From the NCBI GenBank assembly GCA_023142215.1, contig JAGLJW010000026.1, positions 1 through 24,890 of the forward strand: a DNA stretch of 24,890 bases, in the 5' to 3' direction. This document shows positions 5,024 to 18,800 of the stretch, piece after piece; position 1 is the stretch's first letter, and each line of letters opens with the position of its first letter. The position numbers and the translations under genes are program-made. The notes under the pieces were generated by a model. It was not told where the DNA came from. It saw nothing but the letters and a program-made list of their open reading frames with translations, and searched no databases. This stretch comes from Candidatus Parcubacteria bacterium (GTDB lineage Bacteria > Patescibacteriota > Patescibacteriia > Patescibacteriales > UBA12075).

Positions 5024-5902
5024 TTATTTTAGAACAATTTTATAAAATTTTTTATCTTTAATAACCGCACCTTTAATACAACAAATTTGAGATGAAAATT
5101 TTAAGGCTACTTTTAATATCTTATCTAATTTCCAATTGTTAATAATACCATAAATTACAACTGAACTAAAAGCATCACCAGCTCCAACTGAATCAATAAA
5201 TTTTTCTTTTTTTACTGATGGTTTATTTAATATTTTATCTTTTGTGAAAATAGTTGCACCATTATTCCCTTTTGTTAATATTAACATTTTGAAATTATTT
5301 TTTTCAAAAAACTTTTGAGCCAATTTGTCTATGTTCTCATTTTTTATTCCAGTTATTTCTATTAGTTCTTCGTTATTTAATTTTACATAGTTTGCTATAT
5401 TTATAAGTTTTTTTATTTTTTGAATATCATACCATGGTTTTCTTAAATTAACATCTAGAAAATTTGAAATATTTATTTCTTTTTTGAATTCAAAATAATC
5501 ATTATAGGTTTTATTTGTTCTTAATGATAAACTACCATTATATAATAATTTAATATCATTTTTTAAAATTAAATCGTTTATTTTTTCAAAATCAATAAAA
5601 TCATAAGCTTGATTTGCTAGAATATCAAAGGTGTGATTATTTCCTTTCATTTCAATATTTACCGCTCCTGTTGGATGATTTTTATCAATTTGAATTCCAG
5701 AAATATCAAGTTCCCAATTTTTCATTGTTTTAATAATTTCTTTACCATTTTCATCATCACCAACTCTACTTATTAATAAAGGATTTAAACCAAAGCCTTT
5801 TAAACTCCAAGCAACATTAAAAGGTGCTCCTCCAAGCACCTTGACTCCATTAGAAAATCTATCAAATAAAACTTCTCCGATAATTAATACTTTTTTATTC
5901 AT
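5024..5902 (-). CDS. PfkB-family sugar kinase, fructokinase-like
   Basis: A 292-residue cytoplasmic kinase of normal length for the PfkB/ribokinase family. Residues 24-29 are GGAPFN (family signature 1, sugar lid region), followed by RVGDDENGKEI. Residues 150-157 DVNLRKPW are characteristic of bacterial fructokinase-like members. Residues 237-246 DSVGAGDAFS are signature 2 with the anion hole and the catalytic base D243. It is expected to phosphorylate a sugar, probably fructose to fructose 6-phosphate, using ATP. Sugar specificity cannot be read from sequence with certainty, and related kinases act on other ketoses or ribose. It starts 15 nt after the stop of htpX and has no promoter of its own, so it is likely the second gene of that operon. 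No Shine-Dalgarno is seen. Confidence 0.9.
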   Translation of the reverse strand: MNKKVLIIGEVLFDRFSNGVKVLGGAPFNVAWSLKGFGLNPLLISRVGDDENGKEIIKTMKNWELDISGIQIDKNHPTGAVNIEMKGNNHTFDILANQAYDFIDFEKINDLILKNDIKLLYNGSLSLRTNKTYNDYFEFKKEINISNFLDVNLRKPWYDIQKIKKLINIANYVKLNNEELIEITGIKNENIDKLAQKFFEKNNFKMLILTKGNNGATIFTKDKILNKPSVKKEKFIDSVGAGDAFSSVVIYGIINNWKLDKILKVALKFSSQICCIKGAVIKDKKFYKIVLK

Positions 5903-5917
5903 TATTTTTATTTTTAA

Positions 5918-6814
5918 TTAAACATTTAAATTTCTCAAGGCAGCTATTCGTTCTTCAGTTGATGGATGTGTCATAAATGCTTTTGCGAAAAAACCCGGTT
6001 TATTTCCCACTTTCTTTTTGAATGGTGAAGAAATATATAAATGAGCTGTTGCTCTGTTGGCTACTTCAAGAGGCTCTGGATCAGAAGCAATTTTCTCAAG
6101 AGCACTAGCTAATCCTTCTGGGTATCTAGTGAGCAAAGCACCTGAAGCATCAGCTAAAAATTCCCGTTTTCTGGAAATTGCAAATTGCATTAAATATGCA
6201 AAAATAGGAGCTAAAATTGATAAAACAATAGCTAAAATTACAATGCTGATGTGCATATTTTTATTGCTTCTTCTGCGTCCAAAGAATGTAAATCGTCTAA
6301 ACCAATCTGCAAGCAAAACCACTACGCCAACTAAAACCGTTACTATTGTCATGAGTAAAATATCTCTATTGCCAATATGCGATAACTCATGTGCAATTAC
6401 ACCTTCTAATTCTGCTCTATCAAGTTTTTGGAGCAAGCCCTTTGTTACTGCAACGACGGCATGTTCAGGATCTCTTCCTGTCGCAAAAGCGTTTGGTGCT
6501 GTATCATTAATAATATAAATTTTTGGTGTTGGTAACCCAGCCGTGATACAAAGGTTTTCAACTATTCTGTAAAGTTCTCTATTATCTTCAAACTTTATTT
6601 CATGTGCATCACTCATCTTTAAAACAATTTTATCACTCCACCAATAACTTATAAAACTTGAAATAATACTAAAAGCAACTGCAAAATATAAAATTGCAGA
6701 ACTGTCCATATAAACGCTAAAAATATATCCAACTATGGATACAAAAACTAAAAAACTTGTTAACAATAACCAAGTCTTTCTACGATTTGAATCTTGGTGT
6801 GTATATAATGTCAT
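5918..6814 (-). CDS. htpX: HtpX, membrane-bound M48 zinc metalloprotease
   Basis: A 298-residue protein of typical HtpX length. Two N-terminal hydrophobic segments (about 15-35 and 40-57) precede the cytoplasmic protease part. INDTAPNAFATGRDPEHAVVA is the family hallmark. The zinc site is AHELSH (H142, E143, H146), and REFLADASG supplies the third ligand E218. Two more membrane segments lie at about 153-169 and 188-213. The C-terminus THPSTEERIAALR is also conserved. HtpX degrades damaged or misfolded membrane proteins from the cytoplasmic side. The usual partner gene lemA is not present. It lies 57 nt downstream of the giant secreted-protein gene on the same strand and is followed by the sugar kinase. 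The promoter at 6821-6848 predicts a leaderless mRNA. Confidence 0.97.
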   Translation of the reverse strand: MTLYTHQDSNRRKTWLLLTSFLVFVSIVGYIFSVYMDSSAILYFAVAFSIISSFISYWWSDKIVLKMSDAHEIKFEDNRELYRIVENLCITAGLPTPKIYIINDTAPNAFATGRDPEHAVVAVTKGLLQKLDRAELEGVIAHELSHIGNRDILLMTIVTVLVGVVVLLADWFRRFTFFGRRRSNKNMHISIVILAIVLSILAPIFAYLMQFAISRKREFLADASGALLTRYPEGLASALEKIASDPEPLEVANRATAHLYISSPFKKKVGNKPGFFAKAFMTHPSTEERIAALRNLNV

Positions 6815-6842
6815 AATTACATAATATCATAATTATGTAATT
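6815..6842. promoter_or_regulatory. Perfect 11-bp inverted repeat at the htpX promoter
   Basis: AATTACATAAT (6815-6825) and ATTATGTAATT (6832-6842) are exact reverse complements around a 6-nt spacer. They cover the -10 and spacer of the htpX promoter and end at the start codon, so a bound protein would block transcription. It may be the operator of a membrane-stress regulator (inference). Confidence 0.65.
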
Positions 6843-6848
6843 TATCAA
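6821..6848 (-). promoter_or_regulatory. Promoter of htpX, predicted leaderless
   Basis: On the minus strand -35 TTGATA (6843-6848), a 16-nt spacer and -10 TATTAT (6821-6826) place the start at about 6813-6815, on or next to ATG 6814. That explains the lack of a Shine-Dalgarno. Confidence 0.65.
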
Positions 6849-6871
6849 TATTAGATTTTAATTTTAATAAA

Positions 6872-9800
6872 TTACCATCCTGTTTCATTAAAAATTACAG
6901 TAAAAGTGTTCTCTCCATTATATATACTGGCGTCAACTCCAAATGGCACTTCAATGCCCCAATACATCATACCAGTTGTGCCAGAAGCTGTCGTTGGTCT
7001 TGAAATATCAATACTAGCAGGTTCGCCACCGAGACTTAAAGGATTGCCAGTAGAATAATCAAAACCATCAACTAAACTCCATTCTATATAATTAACAGTA
7101 ATAATGTCGCCTGTGTCTCCTTCCATATTTGTGCCAGCTATATCAGTGTCTATTGGAGAATTTCCAGCATTCTCAATCGTAGTCGTTGAATTAGTTGTGC
7201 CTGTGTCATCACCAGGAAACATTCCTGAACCAAAATCTATTAGTGATTCAGGTACATTAAGAGCTGGACCAGTAATTAATTCTACTCCGACTGATGATTC
7301 AGAGACATAATTTGCACCATCATAAACTTGTATTCTTCCAACCCATGTATGAGTTTCATTAGGATTACCTTCAGCTGGATCAGTTGGAACTGCAAAATAA
7401 GCCAAGCCAGCTGAACAAGTATAACTAGCAGTTGGATCATTATCATCTACACAATCATTTTTTGTACAATTCAACGGAACAAGTTGATAGCAATCATTAT
7501 CATTATCAGTACAATTTACTCCATTTGTAGCACCAGTCATATAAATAACTGCTGAAGCACTAACGATTCCAGAATCACAACCATTTTGATCAACAATGGA
7601 AGCATTAACAACGTTAACAACAGTATCAGAGGCTCCTTTTAAATTTAAATCTATTTTGCTACCACCGTTTAATACTGTAGTTCCTAAAACAGGAAGAACA
7701 TTATTTATGGTATAAGTGTCACTTAAAGAATTTGTGGTAGCAGCAAGTCCATGACTATCATACATAAATGCATAATAAGTAGTGGTAGTTGCTGGCGTTG
7801 GAGCAATATCGCTATATGTACAATATAAATTATCTGAGGTGCTAGCAATAACAGAGCAAACAGTATTACTTGCTACACCAGCACAACCTGCAGAGGAAGC
7901 ATTATCAACTAAACAAATATATAAAGATGCTGTATCCTCTCCGCCAACAATATCTGTTTCAGAAGAAACTGTTTCAAATTTAAAGGTACTTCCTGGATCT
8001 TGGTTTTCAATTTCAGTAGCAACACTGGTAAAAGCGGGAGGATGATTAATTACAAAAGGTGAATCATTTAATGAATTACCTGGACCTTGTGAGCTTGCTG
8101 AACATTTTGCAATGTTAAATCCTGGTTGTTTGTCACATACAAAAGCATACCAAGCAAGAGATTCCTGATTATCATCAGTGGCATAAGTGCAACTTGCTTC
8201 TGTGGAGCTAGCAGTTGAATCAGAAATACACCAATTTCCACCAGTACAACTTGGTGGACCATCATTTCCTGCACTTGCTGAATCTGTTTTACAAATTGCT
8301 AAATAATAATCATCTCCATCAGCATCACCTCCTGTACCCGTAAAAGTAATATCATCTCCAAAGCTTGTTGGTGATGTTGAAGCTGATCCTCCATCACTTG
8401 GCAATCCATCTGAAGCAAAGGCTGGTATATTATTAGTACTTCCTCCCATTGTTAAAATCGGATATTTTATGTAATCATCTAATACGTTACTGTTATTAGT
8501 TAATCTAAAACAATAGGTTCCAGCTACTACAGAATTAGATGTTGCTTCAATCAAATACTCTACTTCTGTATATCTATTTTCATTCAAAGTAATTGACGAA
8601 CTAAGAACATTTGGATCTTTAACTATTGAACCAGCAGTAAAAGTATAAAGTTCTGAATTAGCCAATTGAGCTGTTGTAGGATCTCCATTATTGAAATTAG
8701 TTGTTGTTGCCATATCAAAATGCCCACTTCCATTAGTCGTCACACTATTCCATGAACCAACACCAGTTGAGCAATTGTTGCTAGTTGAAGCATATTCTAA
8801 ATTATAAGTGTAATTATTTGCTGCGCCTGCTCCTAAGTTTGCCACCTCTAATCTTAATCGTATTTTTTCTCCAATCTCTATTGGATTAGTTGCTCCAGTT
8901 GGATCACCTTCATCTTCCAATTCTCTCCAGTTAGCTGTTATTTGAGTTCCGTCATCATCTCGCCATCTATAATGAAGTTGTTCTATGTCTGGAACTGGAG
9001 CAGAATAAGTAACATTGAAATAATCACTTTTTAAATTCTGCGTACCACTTTCTTGGTAAACTCTAAAACTTGTCCAATTAGAACCGTCATAATAACTAGA
9101 CAAAGAAGCATTTAAATTAGCATTTAAATTTAAATCAGTATTAATTGTAGCTGCTGTACTTGAGGCTATTGTAATCCATTCATTTGGTGATCCATATTTA
9201 TAAATCTGTAAAGATATTGCACTAGTAGAGGCGGCCATGCTAGATTGACCATTCCAGCTTATAGACATAGCATCAGTATCATTGGTATGTTTAACAATAA
9301 AATTAAATACAGGAATATTAGCTGTTGAATTTATTCCGTCACGGCTTGCGTCATCAGTTCCAAGATCGCTGTATCCTTTAGGATCTAAGAAATAAGTTAA
9401 GTCATCTGTTCCTGAACTTAAACTAGCGACTCCATCTTTGGAAAATCTTTCAATTGAACTAGCAATAATTGAAAAAGTTGGATAGATACTATAAGTGTTT
9501 AATTCTGTATTATCTGTATTGTTATAAATTCTTAAACGATAAGTTTTTCCAGCTAAAGCATTACTAGTTTCAATCATGGATACTAATTCTGTGTAATAAT
9601 CATAATTCAAACTTAAGGAATCTGATAAATTTGTATCTGAATACCAACCACCATCCATCCATGTATTTGAATTAGCACTTGCTTTGTCGGAAGTGATTGG
9701 ATTACCATTTGAGCCAGCCAAGCCAGAAGAATAGCTTATTTCTGATGAGGCACCAATATCAACCCAAACTCCTGGAGCATCAGTTTGATTCTCAAATTGA

Positions 9801-12800
9801 AATTTATAAACCTTGTTATTTGCAATGTCCCCTCCATTATTTTCAAATTGAATTCTAACACTCAATCTTTCACCAATTTCTAAATTGTTTATAGTTGTAT
9901 CAGCTGAAACTGGAGATGTATTTGAATCAACATCACTTCCATTGTCATTTTCAAATAAGTAAGAAGTTTGTATTAAATTAGCAGACGCACTAGTAGTTGT
10001 TGACACTTGAACAATTGCAGTTGCCATATTACCAGCTAAATCAAAAGCCCAAATGTTTAAATAATAAAGCGTTGAAGATGCTAGTCCACTAACTACCGTA
10101 TCAGATGTTCCTCCGTAATTTGCAGTATTTAAATCAGAATCATTATGTTCAATATCATTAATTGTTGCTGGCGTTGAGGTTGAATAAAATATTTTATAAT
10201 TACTAAAATTAGTGTCACTAGATTCTGCCCCAAAATCAAGAGTTATACTACTACTATTTTTAGCAATGATAGTTAAATCCCCTGGAATTGCTGGTGCTGT
10301 TACATCAACTTTAAAATTAGGACTACTAGTATTAAATGCTATCCATGAAGAGCATTTACTTTCATCATCGCAGGCCATTATTCTCCATTTGTATCCGATA
10401 GTTGAACTTGAAATTGAATTAATTGTTGCTATTGAAGTAAATGGTATTGAACTATAATCACCAAGTGAGCTAGTAGCTGTTAACCAAATTTTACTAGAAC
10501 AATTTTTATAAATAGTACTAGCTGTACAAGCGTTAGTTGGTTCAGTAGTTGAAGATGTGTAAGTATCAGTGTTGAGAATTAATTCTAAATAAACACTGAT
10601 ACTTTCTTCTGTGTCAGGATCGGTTAAATCAGCTGAAAATTTGACTGTGCTTTCATCAGTCCAGCCTAAATTAGCAATAGCAGTTGTAGCATCTGTTTTG
10701 TATTGAATCAAAGAACTTGGAGAGTTCGGAGCAGCATTATAATTGGAAAATGAAAAACTAATATTTTCATCATCTTGATCAAATGCTCCAGAAGTAGTTG
10801 CTAATTCAGTCCATACTTGATTTGAACCAGAATGATCAGTGGAATTATAAAATTTTTCATCTACACCATTCCAAAAAACAGCCGAATAGTCAACATCATC
10901 ATTTTGGAGTATCGTAACAAACTCATCTTCATTTGGATCATTGATAATTCTCATTCTTGTCCAAATATTACTATCTGCACCAGGAATTTGTGTGCTACTA
11001 GAATCAAGGGCATTAGAACTAGCATTAATTATTCTATAATATGGAAAGTTATTACTAACATCATTGTAAGCAACTACACCTTTATTATTTTTATAAAATG
11101 TAATAGCATAGGGCTTTTGAGAGTCATTAGTTTCATTATATAGATTAGTTCCAGCAATATCGCTAGCGTTAGTAGATGTAGCCCAAACTGTTTGATTAGT
11201 GCTTATGTCCATTTTTAAAACACTTAATCTTTGGTCAATATCACGACCAACAAAATAAGCATCTCCAGTTCCACCATGATTTATAAAAAATTCACCATCT
11301 ATAAAATCATTAGTCCATTCATTACTACTTGAATTAGCTGATCCATAATTAATGGAAGTATTATCACAAATAAAAAATTTGGCTTGGGTATTCCAATTAG
11401 TATCACTATTAGAAAAACTAATAGCACCACGAGTATTACTACTTTCATCAAAGTAAGCATCAGGAGCAAAATTATCAGTATCTTCTTCTAACGTTGCATG
11501 TTCAGTCCATGTTGTCCAAGAATTACTATAAGTTGAACCACCATAATAATAAGCCGAACCAACATGATTATCATCATCGTGGGTGATTAATAAATAATTA
11601 TCAGTTCCTGATCGTCGTACCATTTTACAACCAGCTAAAATTGCAACTGGATCTGGACCAGCACCTTCACTTGTCCAATCATCAGTAACATTCCAGGAAT
11701 AAACTAAACTACCATCAGCTATTCCATTGTTGCCCACTACCACAAATTCATTATCAGACAAATAAGCTATGCAAGCTGTCATTAATTGAACATTATTAAC
11801 TGAGCTTAATGAAGATCCAAGTTGGGTTGATGTAGCAAAAGTATCAGCTACAAAATTATAAACTGTTCCCCACCATTCTTGATTAACACCATCCCAAGTT
11901 TTGACTAAAACACCAATTTTTCCACCATCATCACTTCGGACTGATCTAATATGTCTAATATTATCTCCAGCAGCAGTTCCCAGAGTTGGACCATTCTGTT
12001 CAGTTCCCCAGTTATTACCGTCCCAAACTTGATAATACAAAGTTCTTTCATTTTTAGTATAAAAAGCAACACCAGGCGAAGAAACTGCTGGATTTGTAGC
12101 ATACATGACTTCAGTTGAGCTTGCTTTATTTCCGACTTCATCATAAGCCCAAATATTGAAATAATATTGTGTGTCAGAAAGTAAAGCTATAATATTGGTG
12201 ATTGTTTCTCCACCGTAATCAATAAATCCTAAATTAGCATCAACATGCTCAACACTATTTTCATCTACGGAAGAGCTGGTAGCATAAAACATTTTATAAG
12301 TAGCAAAGTTTGATTCTATAGTTTCTGATCCAAAAGTTAAAACAATATTAGAACTAGTTTTACTGCTTTCAAGCAAAATACCAGGAGCTGATGGCGGACT
12401 AATATCTACTTTAAAATTTGGTGTTAAACTGTCAAATATTTGCCAAGGCGAACAATCTCCATCACTATCACAGGCCAGCACTTGCCATTTATAACCTGTG
12501 GAAGAATCTGGCACAGAAGTAATTAAATTTGTTTCATAAAAACTTGTAACTTGTTCTTCACTGTTCAGGCTTATAAATCCAACGTTGTATTGATTATTAT
12601 AACTAGTTTTAATCCAAGTAGAACCTCTGCTGGCATCAGAAAAATTAAGCTCATCAATTAAACCATCAAAATAATTAGTTGAGATTTTAGCTATTTGAAC
12701 AGCACTAGCACTAAATGATGTTGCCGTAACAACACTGACATAATGCCAATTGGTATCAATACTGGTAGTTGCTATTCCGTCAATATAAATAGTTGGCGAA

Positions 12801-15800
12801 GCAAAACCACCAGCCTCAAGTACTCCAGCATTAATTTTTATAGTATGTGTGCCTCCATCAAAATCTAATAAGTCTTCAGTTAGACTATTTGTTTTAATCC
12901 AAAATGAAACAGTATTAATGCTATTGCTTGTATTTCCAATATCAATATAATCATCTATACCATCAAATTCTTGACCACGATAAATTTGTGTTGTTACCTC
13001 GTTATTGCCATATTGATCACCATTTCCAGAATTAATCATTGAATCATAATGGACTCCGACTTCAGAACTTTCATCAATAACGGTTTCTTCTAAATGCCAA
13101 ATTCCAACATAATTACTATCCCAAGCCGTACTTTCCGCTGCCATGTCTGTCTCATTTTGTTTATTACCATAATAAAGATAAATTTCTGTATCAGTTGAAC
13201 TGGAAATATTCATATTAACCCAAGCTGTTAATTTGCCTGTCACACTATCATAAAATTCTCTTTCATAATTCAAAGTGCTTGTTCCGCTTGAATCTGTAAA
13301 TAAAATATCATAAGCATCACTTCTAGCTTTGGCTAGCAAATTGGAATCTGTGATGTCTATTAAAACTGTAAAATTATTTTCATTAGCTATTACTTGATTT
13401 GAATTTATACTAATTTTTTTTCTATATAACCAATCACTATCGTACCAATCATCGTCAATACCAGAGCTGGTAGTAGCGATTGACCAAATTGTACTTGTAC
13501 AAACTGCGTAACTCATAGCATTTGGACATGGATCACTTGGAACATTATTACTTGCTGTAAAAGTATCAGCTGTTTCAATAACTTCATAATAGAAAGTAAT
13601 TGTATCACCTGTATCTTGATCGTGAACCGAAGAAGATAATATTATTCCATCGTCATCAGTCCAGGCTTGATTAGGAATATTAGTTAATCCATCACTTTTT
13701 AATTGATTGTCAGCAGAAATGTTTATCGGTACAGCATTGGTCTTAACTGTAACTTCACTTGAGCTAGCTTTATTGCCACGATTATCATAAGCCCAAATAT
13801 TAAATACATAATCAGTGTTAGCTTCTAAACCACTAACAGTTGTTGTTGTTGCACCACCGTAGTTAACCGAAGACAAATTAGAATCAGAATGCTCAGTATC
13901 AGCTTCATCAACACTAGAAGTACCAATTTTATAAAAAATTCTATACTCGTCAAATCTTGTATCACTACTTTCACCACCAAATTTAAGAGTAACACTATCA
14001 AAATCTTTACTGTCTGAAGTTAAAGCACCAGGAAAATCTGGAGCAATATTATCAATCAATACAATTTTAGTATCAGTTGCTATTTGATTATGAAGACCAT
14101 CATTAACCACCAAACCTAAACAATAATCACCATTAGCATCTGGTAAATCAACTTTAGTTTCCCAATTAAAAAATACATAATTAGAGCCAGGTGAAGTTAT
14201 TATCCAAGCAGTACTAGTACCAACTTGATATTCCGAATTATTATCAATATCTGGATCCCCATGAGTGGCTGTAATATTACTATCTGTTTCATCAAAAATT
14301 GGATCTGATGATGTACTGAAATCACAACTAGCTCCAGTGTATATTAATTTAGCACGCAAAGTATCATCGTTATCATTGTCGTCAACTAAAATAGCGATGT
14401 TAATAATACCATTGCCATCAGTTTCTTGACTGGCGATTGCAATAGAACCAGTTGGTGGAGTAAATGAACTCGTAGTAGTAGCCACTGTTTCCGAACTAGA
14501 ACTGGCTTTATTGCCAGCCTCATCATAAGCCCAAATATTAAAATAATAAACAGTGTTAGCAGATAAATTTATAATTGTAGTATCACTTGAGGTGCCATAA
14601 TCAATAAAACCTAAATTGGAATCATCGTGATTATTATCTGTCTCCGTTACTCCAGATGTTAAAGCTTTATAAAATATTTTATATTCTAAGAAATTATCCT
14701 CTGTAGTTGTTGCTCCAAAATCTAAAGTTATACTTGTTGAACTAGCTGAAGAAAAACTTAAACTGCCAGGTGCTGTTGGATTGGTTGTATCAATTTTAAA
14801 GTTAGGAGCACTTCCTGATTGTTGCCAAGTGGAACAATCTCCATCATCATCACAAGCCAACACTTGCCATTTATAACCATCAGAATTTTCAGGAATAGAA
14901 ACAATGCTAGTTGTACCAATATAAGGATCAACTCTATAATCTCCAGGAGCTCCTGGAGCTACAAACCAAACTTTACTATCACAAGAATTATAAGCTGTAC
15001 CATAAACACAAGCACCAGTTGGTGTGCTAGTAGCAGTTATGGAGCTACTGGCATTTGGTATTAATTCAAAATATAAAGTAATAATTTCATTAAGGTTGGA
15101 ATCCGTTGCAGCAGCTGTTAATTTGATATCATTTTCATTAATCCAGGCAGCGTTAGAAATTGTGGTTATTTCATTATCATAAAATTGTCCTAAATTATAA
15201 GAGTCACTTGGTTCTGTGTTTGACTTATTGGTTGTTAATTTAGGATAACTATCAGTTAAATAATCTTCCAATGAAGTACCGTCACTCTTTACTATTCTGA
15301 AACAATAATCAGCTGAAGAAGAAGCATTGTTATTGTAAAGTACAAAATCCCATTCACCATAATAACCAATATCAATTGCTCGTGGATTACTCAAAGTAGA
15401 ATTACTTTCTTCATAAGTTTGTAAAATGTCACTAGTTCCAAGTAGAATAGATGTAATATCAGCTCCATCAACAGGATCGGGATTATTGTAACCAATCCAA
15501 GATTCACTACCAGCCGTACCGCCAACATCAGACCAATCGCTAGTTGTGGCTGTTAAACAATTGCTCTTTTTTGCGTATTGTAATTTAAAACTTTGAGTAG
15601 ATGTAGCTAAATCAACAGTAGAAACTGCTACATTCATTCTAAGTCTTAATACGTCTCCAATGTCAACGTTAGTAACAATTGTGTTAGTTGCAACTTTTGC
15701 GCTCCCTGGTTGTACATTATCAGCATTATCAAACCAGCGCCAATCATCTTGAGTAAATTCTGCAGACGGAGCATCCCATTTATATGTATAAAATAATTGA

Positions 15801-18800
15801 GAATTCATTTTAGCACCAGCTGAAGTGTCAGAAGAATTAGTATTACTAACACAAATTTCATATTGCACACTATCAACACTGCTTAAACTAGAACTAATTT
15901 TATTATAAAAATCACTAAAACCATTAATACTGTCAGGTCTGAAATTAAAATTATTAGAGCAACTTGGATTTGAAGTAGCTAAATTTGAACCTAAGCTAAA
16001 CCAAGCTGCAGGCACAGAAGCATCAGAATCACTTATTAAATAACTAGATAAAAGTGCACTAGATAAAACTGTTTTTGTACCTCTTAGTTCTGGAAATATC
16101 GTGATGACAGAAGATGTTGAATTTTGAGCATTAGCATTATTTGTATCTTGACCACCAATTATATTTATACCAGTTAAATAGCCACTAGCTTCGCTGGAAT
16201 AGGTATATGTAACCATTAACTCAGCAGACACGCCTCCGAGATTTGCACTACTATTAGTGGTATAAATAACGAGGTCTTTTGCTGAAGATTTATTTGCTAA
16301 TTCTAATTCACTATAATCGCTTTCTGGTATAATATGAATAATATTAAACATTGGATTAATCACTCTTCCTCCAACGTTCATATTATAAATATAATTTGAC
16401 GATTGTGTATTATCGCCTGCTTTGCTTGATATTGTTATAGTATAAGCTGAGTTATTATAGTCACTACCTTTTATTCTAAGCCAAGCTTTTTTAATATCAA
16501 CTATACCTGATCCACCTCCATTTTCAGGAAAATAAATTTGTGCTGTTCCGCTAGCTGAAGAAATATCATTACCATTACTTACAACACCAACAGAAAAAGA
16601 AATCGTTCTTGTTTTAATAGAAGCTGAACTTGAAGCAAGATAAGTACCAAAAATTTCTCCACCTAATAAATAGTAATCTGCTACTCCAGCAGAAGAACCT
16701 CTTATTTCTAGGCTGTCGCTTGCATTTTCAGTAAAACCAAAAACACTATCAAAAAACATTCCTTGAATATTACCTTGTTCATTTCCATTAACTGCTTCCA
16801 GAGTATAAATATCACTGTCAACATTAGCAGATTCTATATTAACATTAAAATCAACATCCTCAGCACCATGAGAATCATTAACTGCATATATATTAAACCA
16901 TTGATTGACTAAATCACTAGATTCAGGATTTACAAAGTTATAAGAGAATAATGGACAATCAGAATCTAATGTACAATCATCTGCTTGTACCGATTGTCTA
17001 GTTCCAGAATCTCCAGAGTCGCTAGACTCCAAAGGATAAATAACAGTATTAATTATATCTTCAGAACTATCACCATTATAATTATAAGTAACATACAATA
17101 TTGCCATGGCATTTGCTATTGAATTAATTGCTGTTCCTCTATTTATTTTATAACCAACTTGAGCTTCAAGCTCTGTACTTTCTCCAATATAAGAAGACAA
17201 TTGAATTTCATCGGAAACATCTAATAACAATTTAATTTTATTTGTTGCAGTTTCATCATAGGCAAGAACAGTGTTATCAATTTTAGCAATATTATCAGAC
17301 GCACCGAAAGCATCAGCAGCACATGGTTCTTCGCAAATATCAAAAGCTAATTCATAACCAGTATAATCGCCAGAATTATTAGCATAAGCTTCAAAACGAG
17401 ATTCAAAAACAATATAGGCATTTCTTATGCTGACATCTTTTTCAGGTAAGCTAAAGTTGAAAGCAGAAAAAGTTTGTTCAGTATCAGAATTTTGACCAGT
17501 TGTTCCATCACCAGAATACTTACCAGCAAAAAACTGTATGGTTTTTGCTCTAGCATGAGGAGCAACTCCAGTTGAAGTAATCAATTCAGTCGCACTTGTT
17601 TTATTACCCACTTCATCATAAGCCCAAATATTAATAACATATTGTGTACCAGATTTAAGACCAGTAATAGTTGTAGTTGTTGCACTATCATAATTAATAT
17701 AATTTAAATTACTATCTGTATGTTCTAAATCACTCACACTAACTCCAGAAACACCAGCTTTATAAAATATTTTATAATAATCAAAATTAATTTCTATTGT
17801 TGATGATCCAAAAGTCAATGTTAAAGAAGCTGATGATGAAGTAGCTAAGGTCAGATTCCCGGGAGCTTCTGGCAAAGTAGTATCAATTTTTATATTTGGA
17901 GCAATATTAAAATCATCCCAATAAGAACATTCATTATTATCATTACAAGCAAGCACTTGCCATTTATATCCACTAACTGAATCTGGAATTGAAATAATGC
18001 TTGTTGTACCAACTGATGAAGTTGTGGTAGCTACGGCTACTGTCCATATTCCTGAAGAACAATTACTATAAGCTGTTCCGTTACTACAAGCTCCAGTAGG
18101 CACAGAAGTATCGCTGGTAAAAGTGCTAGTTGAAGTAAGGAATTCAAAATAAAAATCAACCTCTGTGCTAGTTCCATTATCAATTCCTAAAGCTGTTAAA
18201 TAAACTGTTGACTCATCAGTCCATCCACCATTAGCAATAGTAGTACTAATGTCGCTCTTATATTGATTATCTGCAGTTGCTGAAACTTCTTTAGGATTAT
18301 AATATTGATAGGTATAAATAAGCTGACTATTCATCTTAGCTCCACCTGAAGTATCGTCACCACCATTATTAGAATAACACAATTCATAAGTTTGATTATT
18401 AGTAATCAATAAGCTAGAAGATACATCTTGATAATATTCCGCAAAAGTATTAACAGAATCTGCTCTATAATTATAACTATTTGTACAAGTAGTTGTTGCC
18501 AAAGCTGCTCCAATTAAATAATTACCAGCTATTGCAGCATCGGAATCACTATAAAGATATGATGGTAATAAAGCAGCAGATAATAATGTTTTTGTACTAT
18601 CTGCTTCTGGAAAGATAAGAGCTGGCGTAACTGAAGTAGCAAGTTGAGAGTTTCCATTAACATCACTTTGTCCAGCAAATAAACTTAAAGAATTTAAATA
18701 ACCCTCTTGCTCCGAAGAATAAGTATAAGTAATCATTAATTCTACTGATGTTCCACCTTGGCTAGCATTGTTACTATTAACTGTACTAATACTAACTGTT

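Noticed and set aside
6057..6518. Plus-strand 153-residue open frame
   Set aside because: It is antisense to the conserved htpX gene, including the zinc site region, and is explained by that gene.
8068..8274. Same-strand short open frames inside the giant gene (also 11905-12144)
   Set aside because: They are out-of-frame readings of the giant coding sequence with no start signals.
10832..11143. Plus-strand open frame of about 100 residues inside the giant gene (and similar ones near 7782, 14819, 20819 and 23043)
   Set aside because: All are antisense to the continuous, domain-bearing 5943-residue frame and lack RBS and family features.
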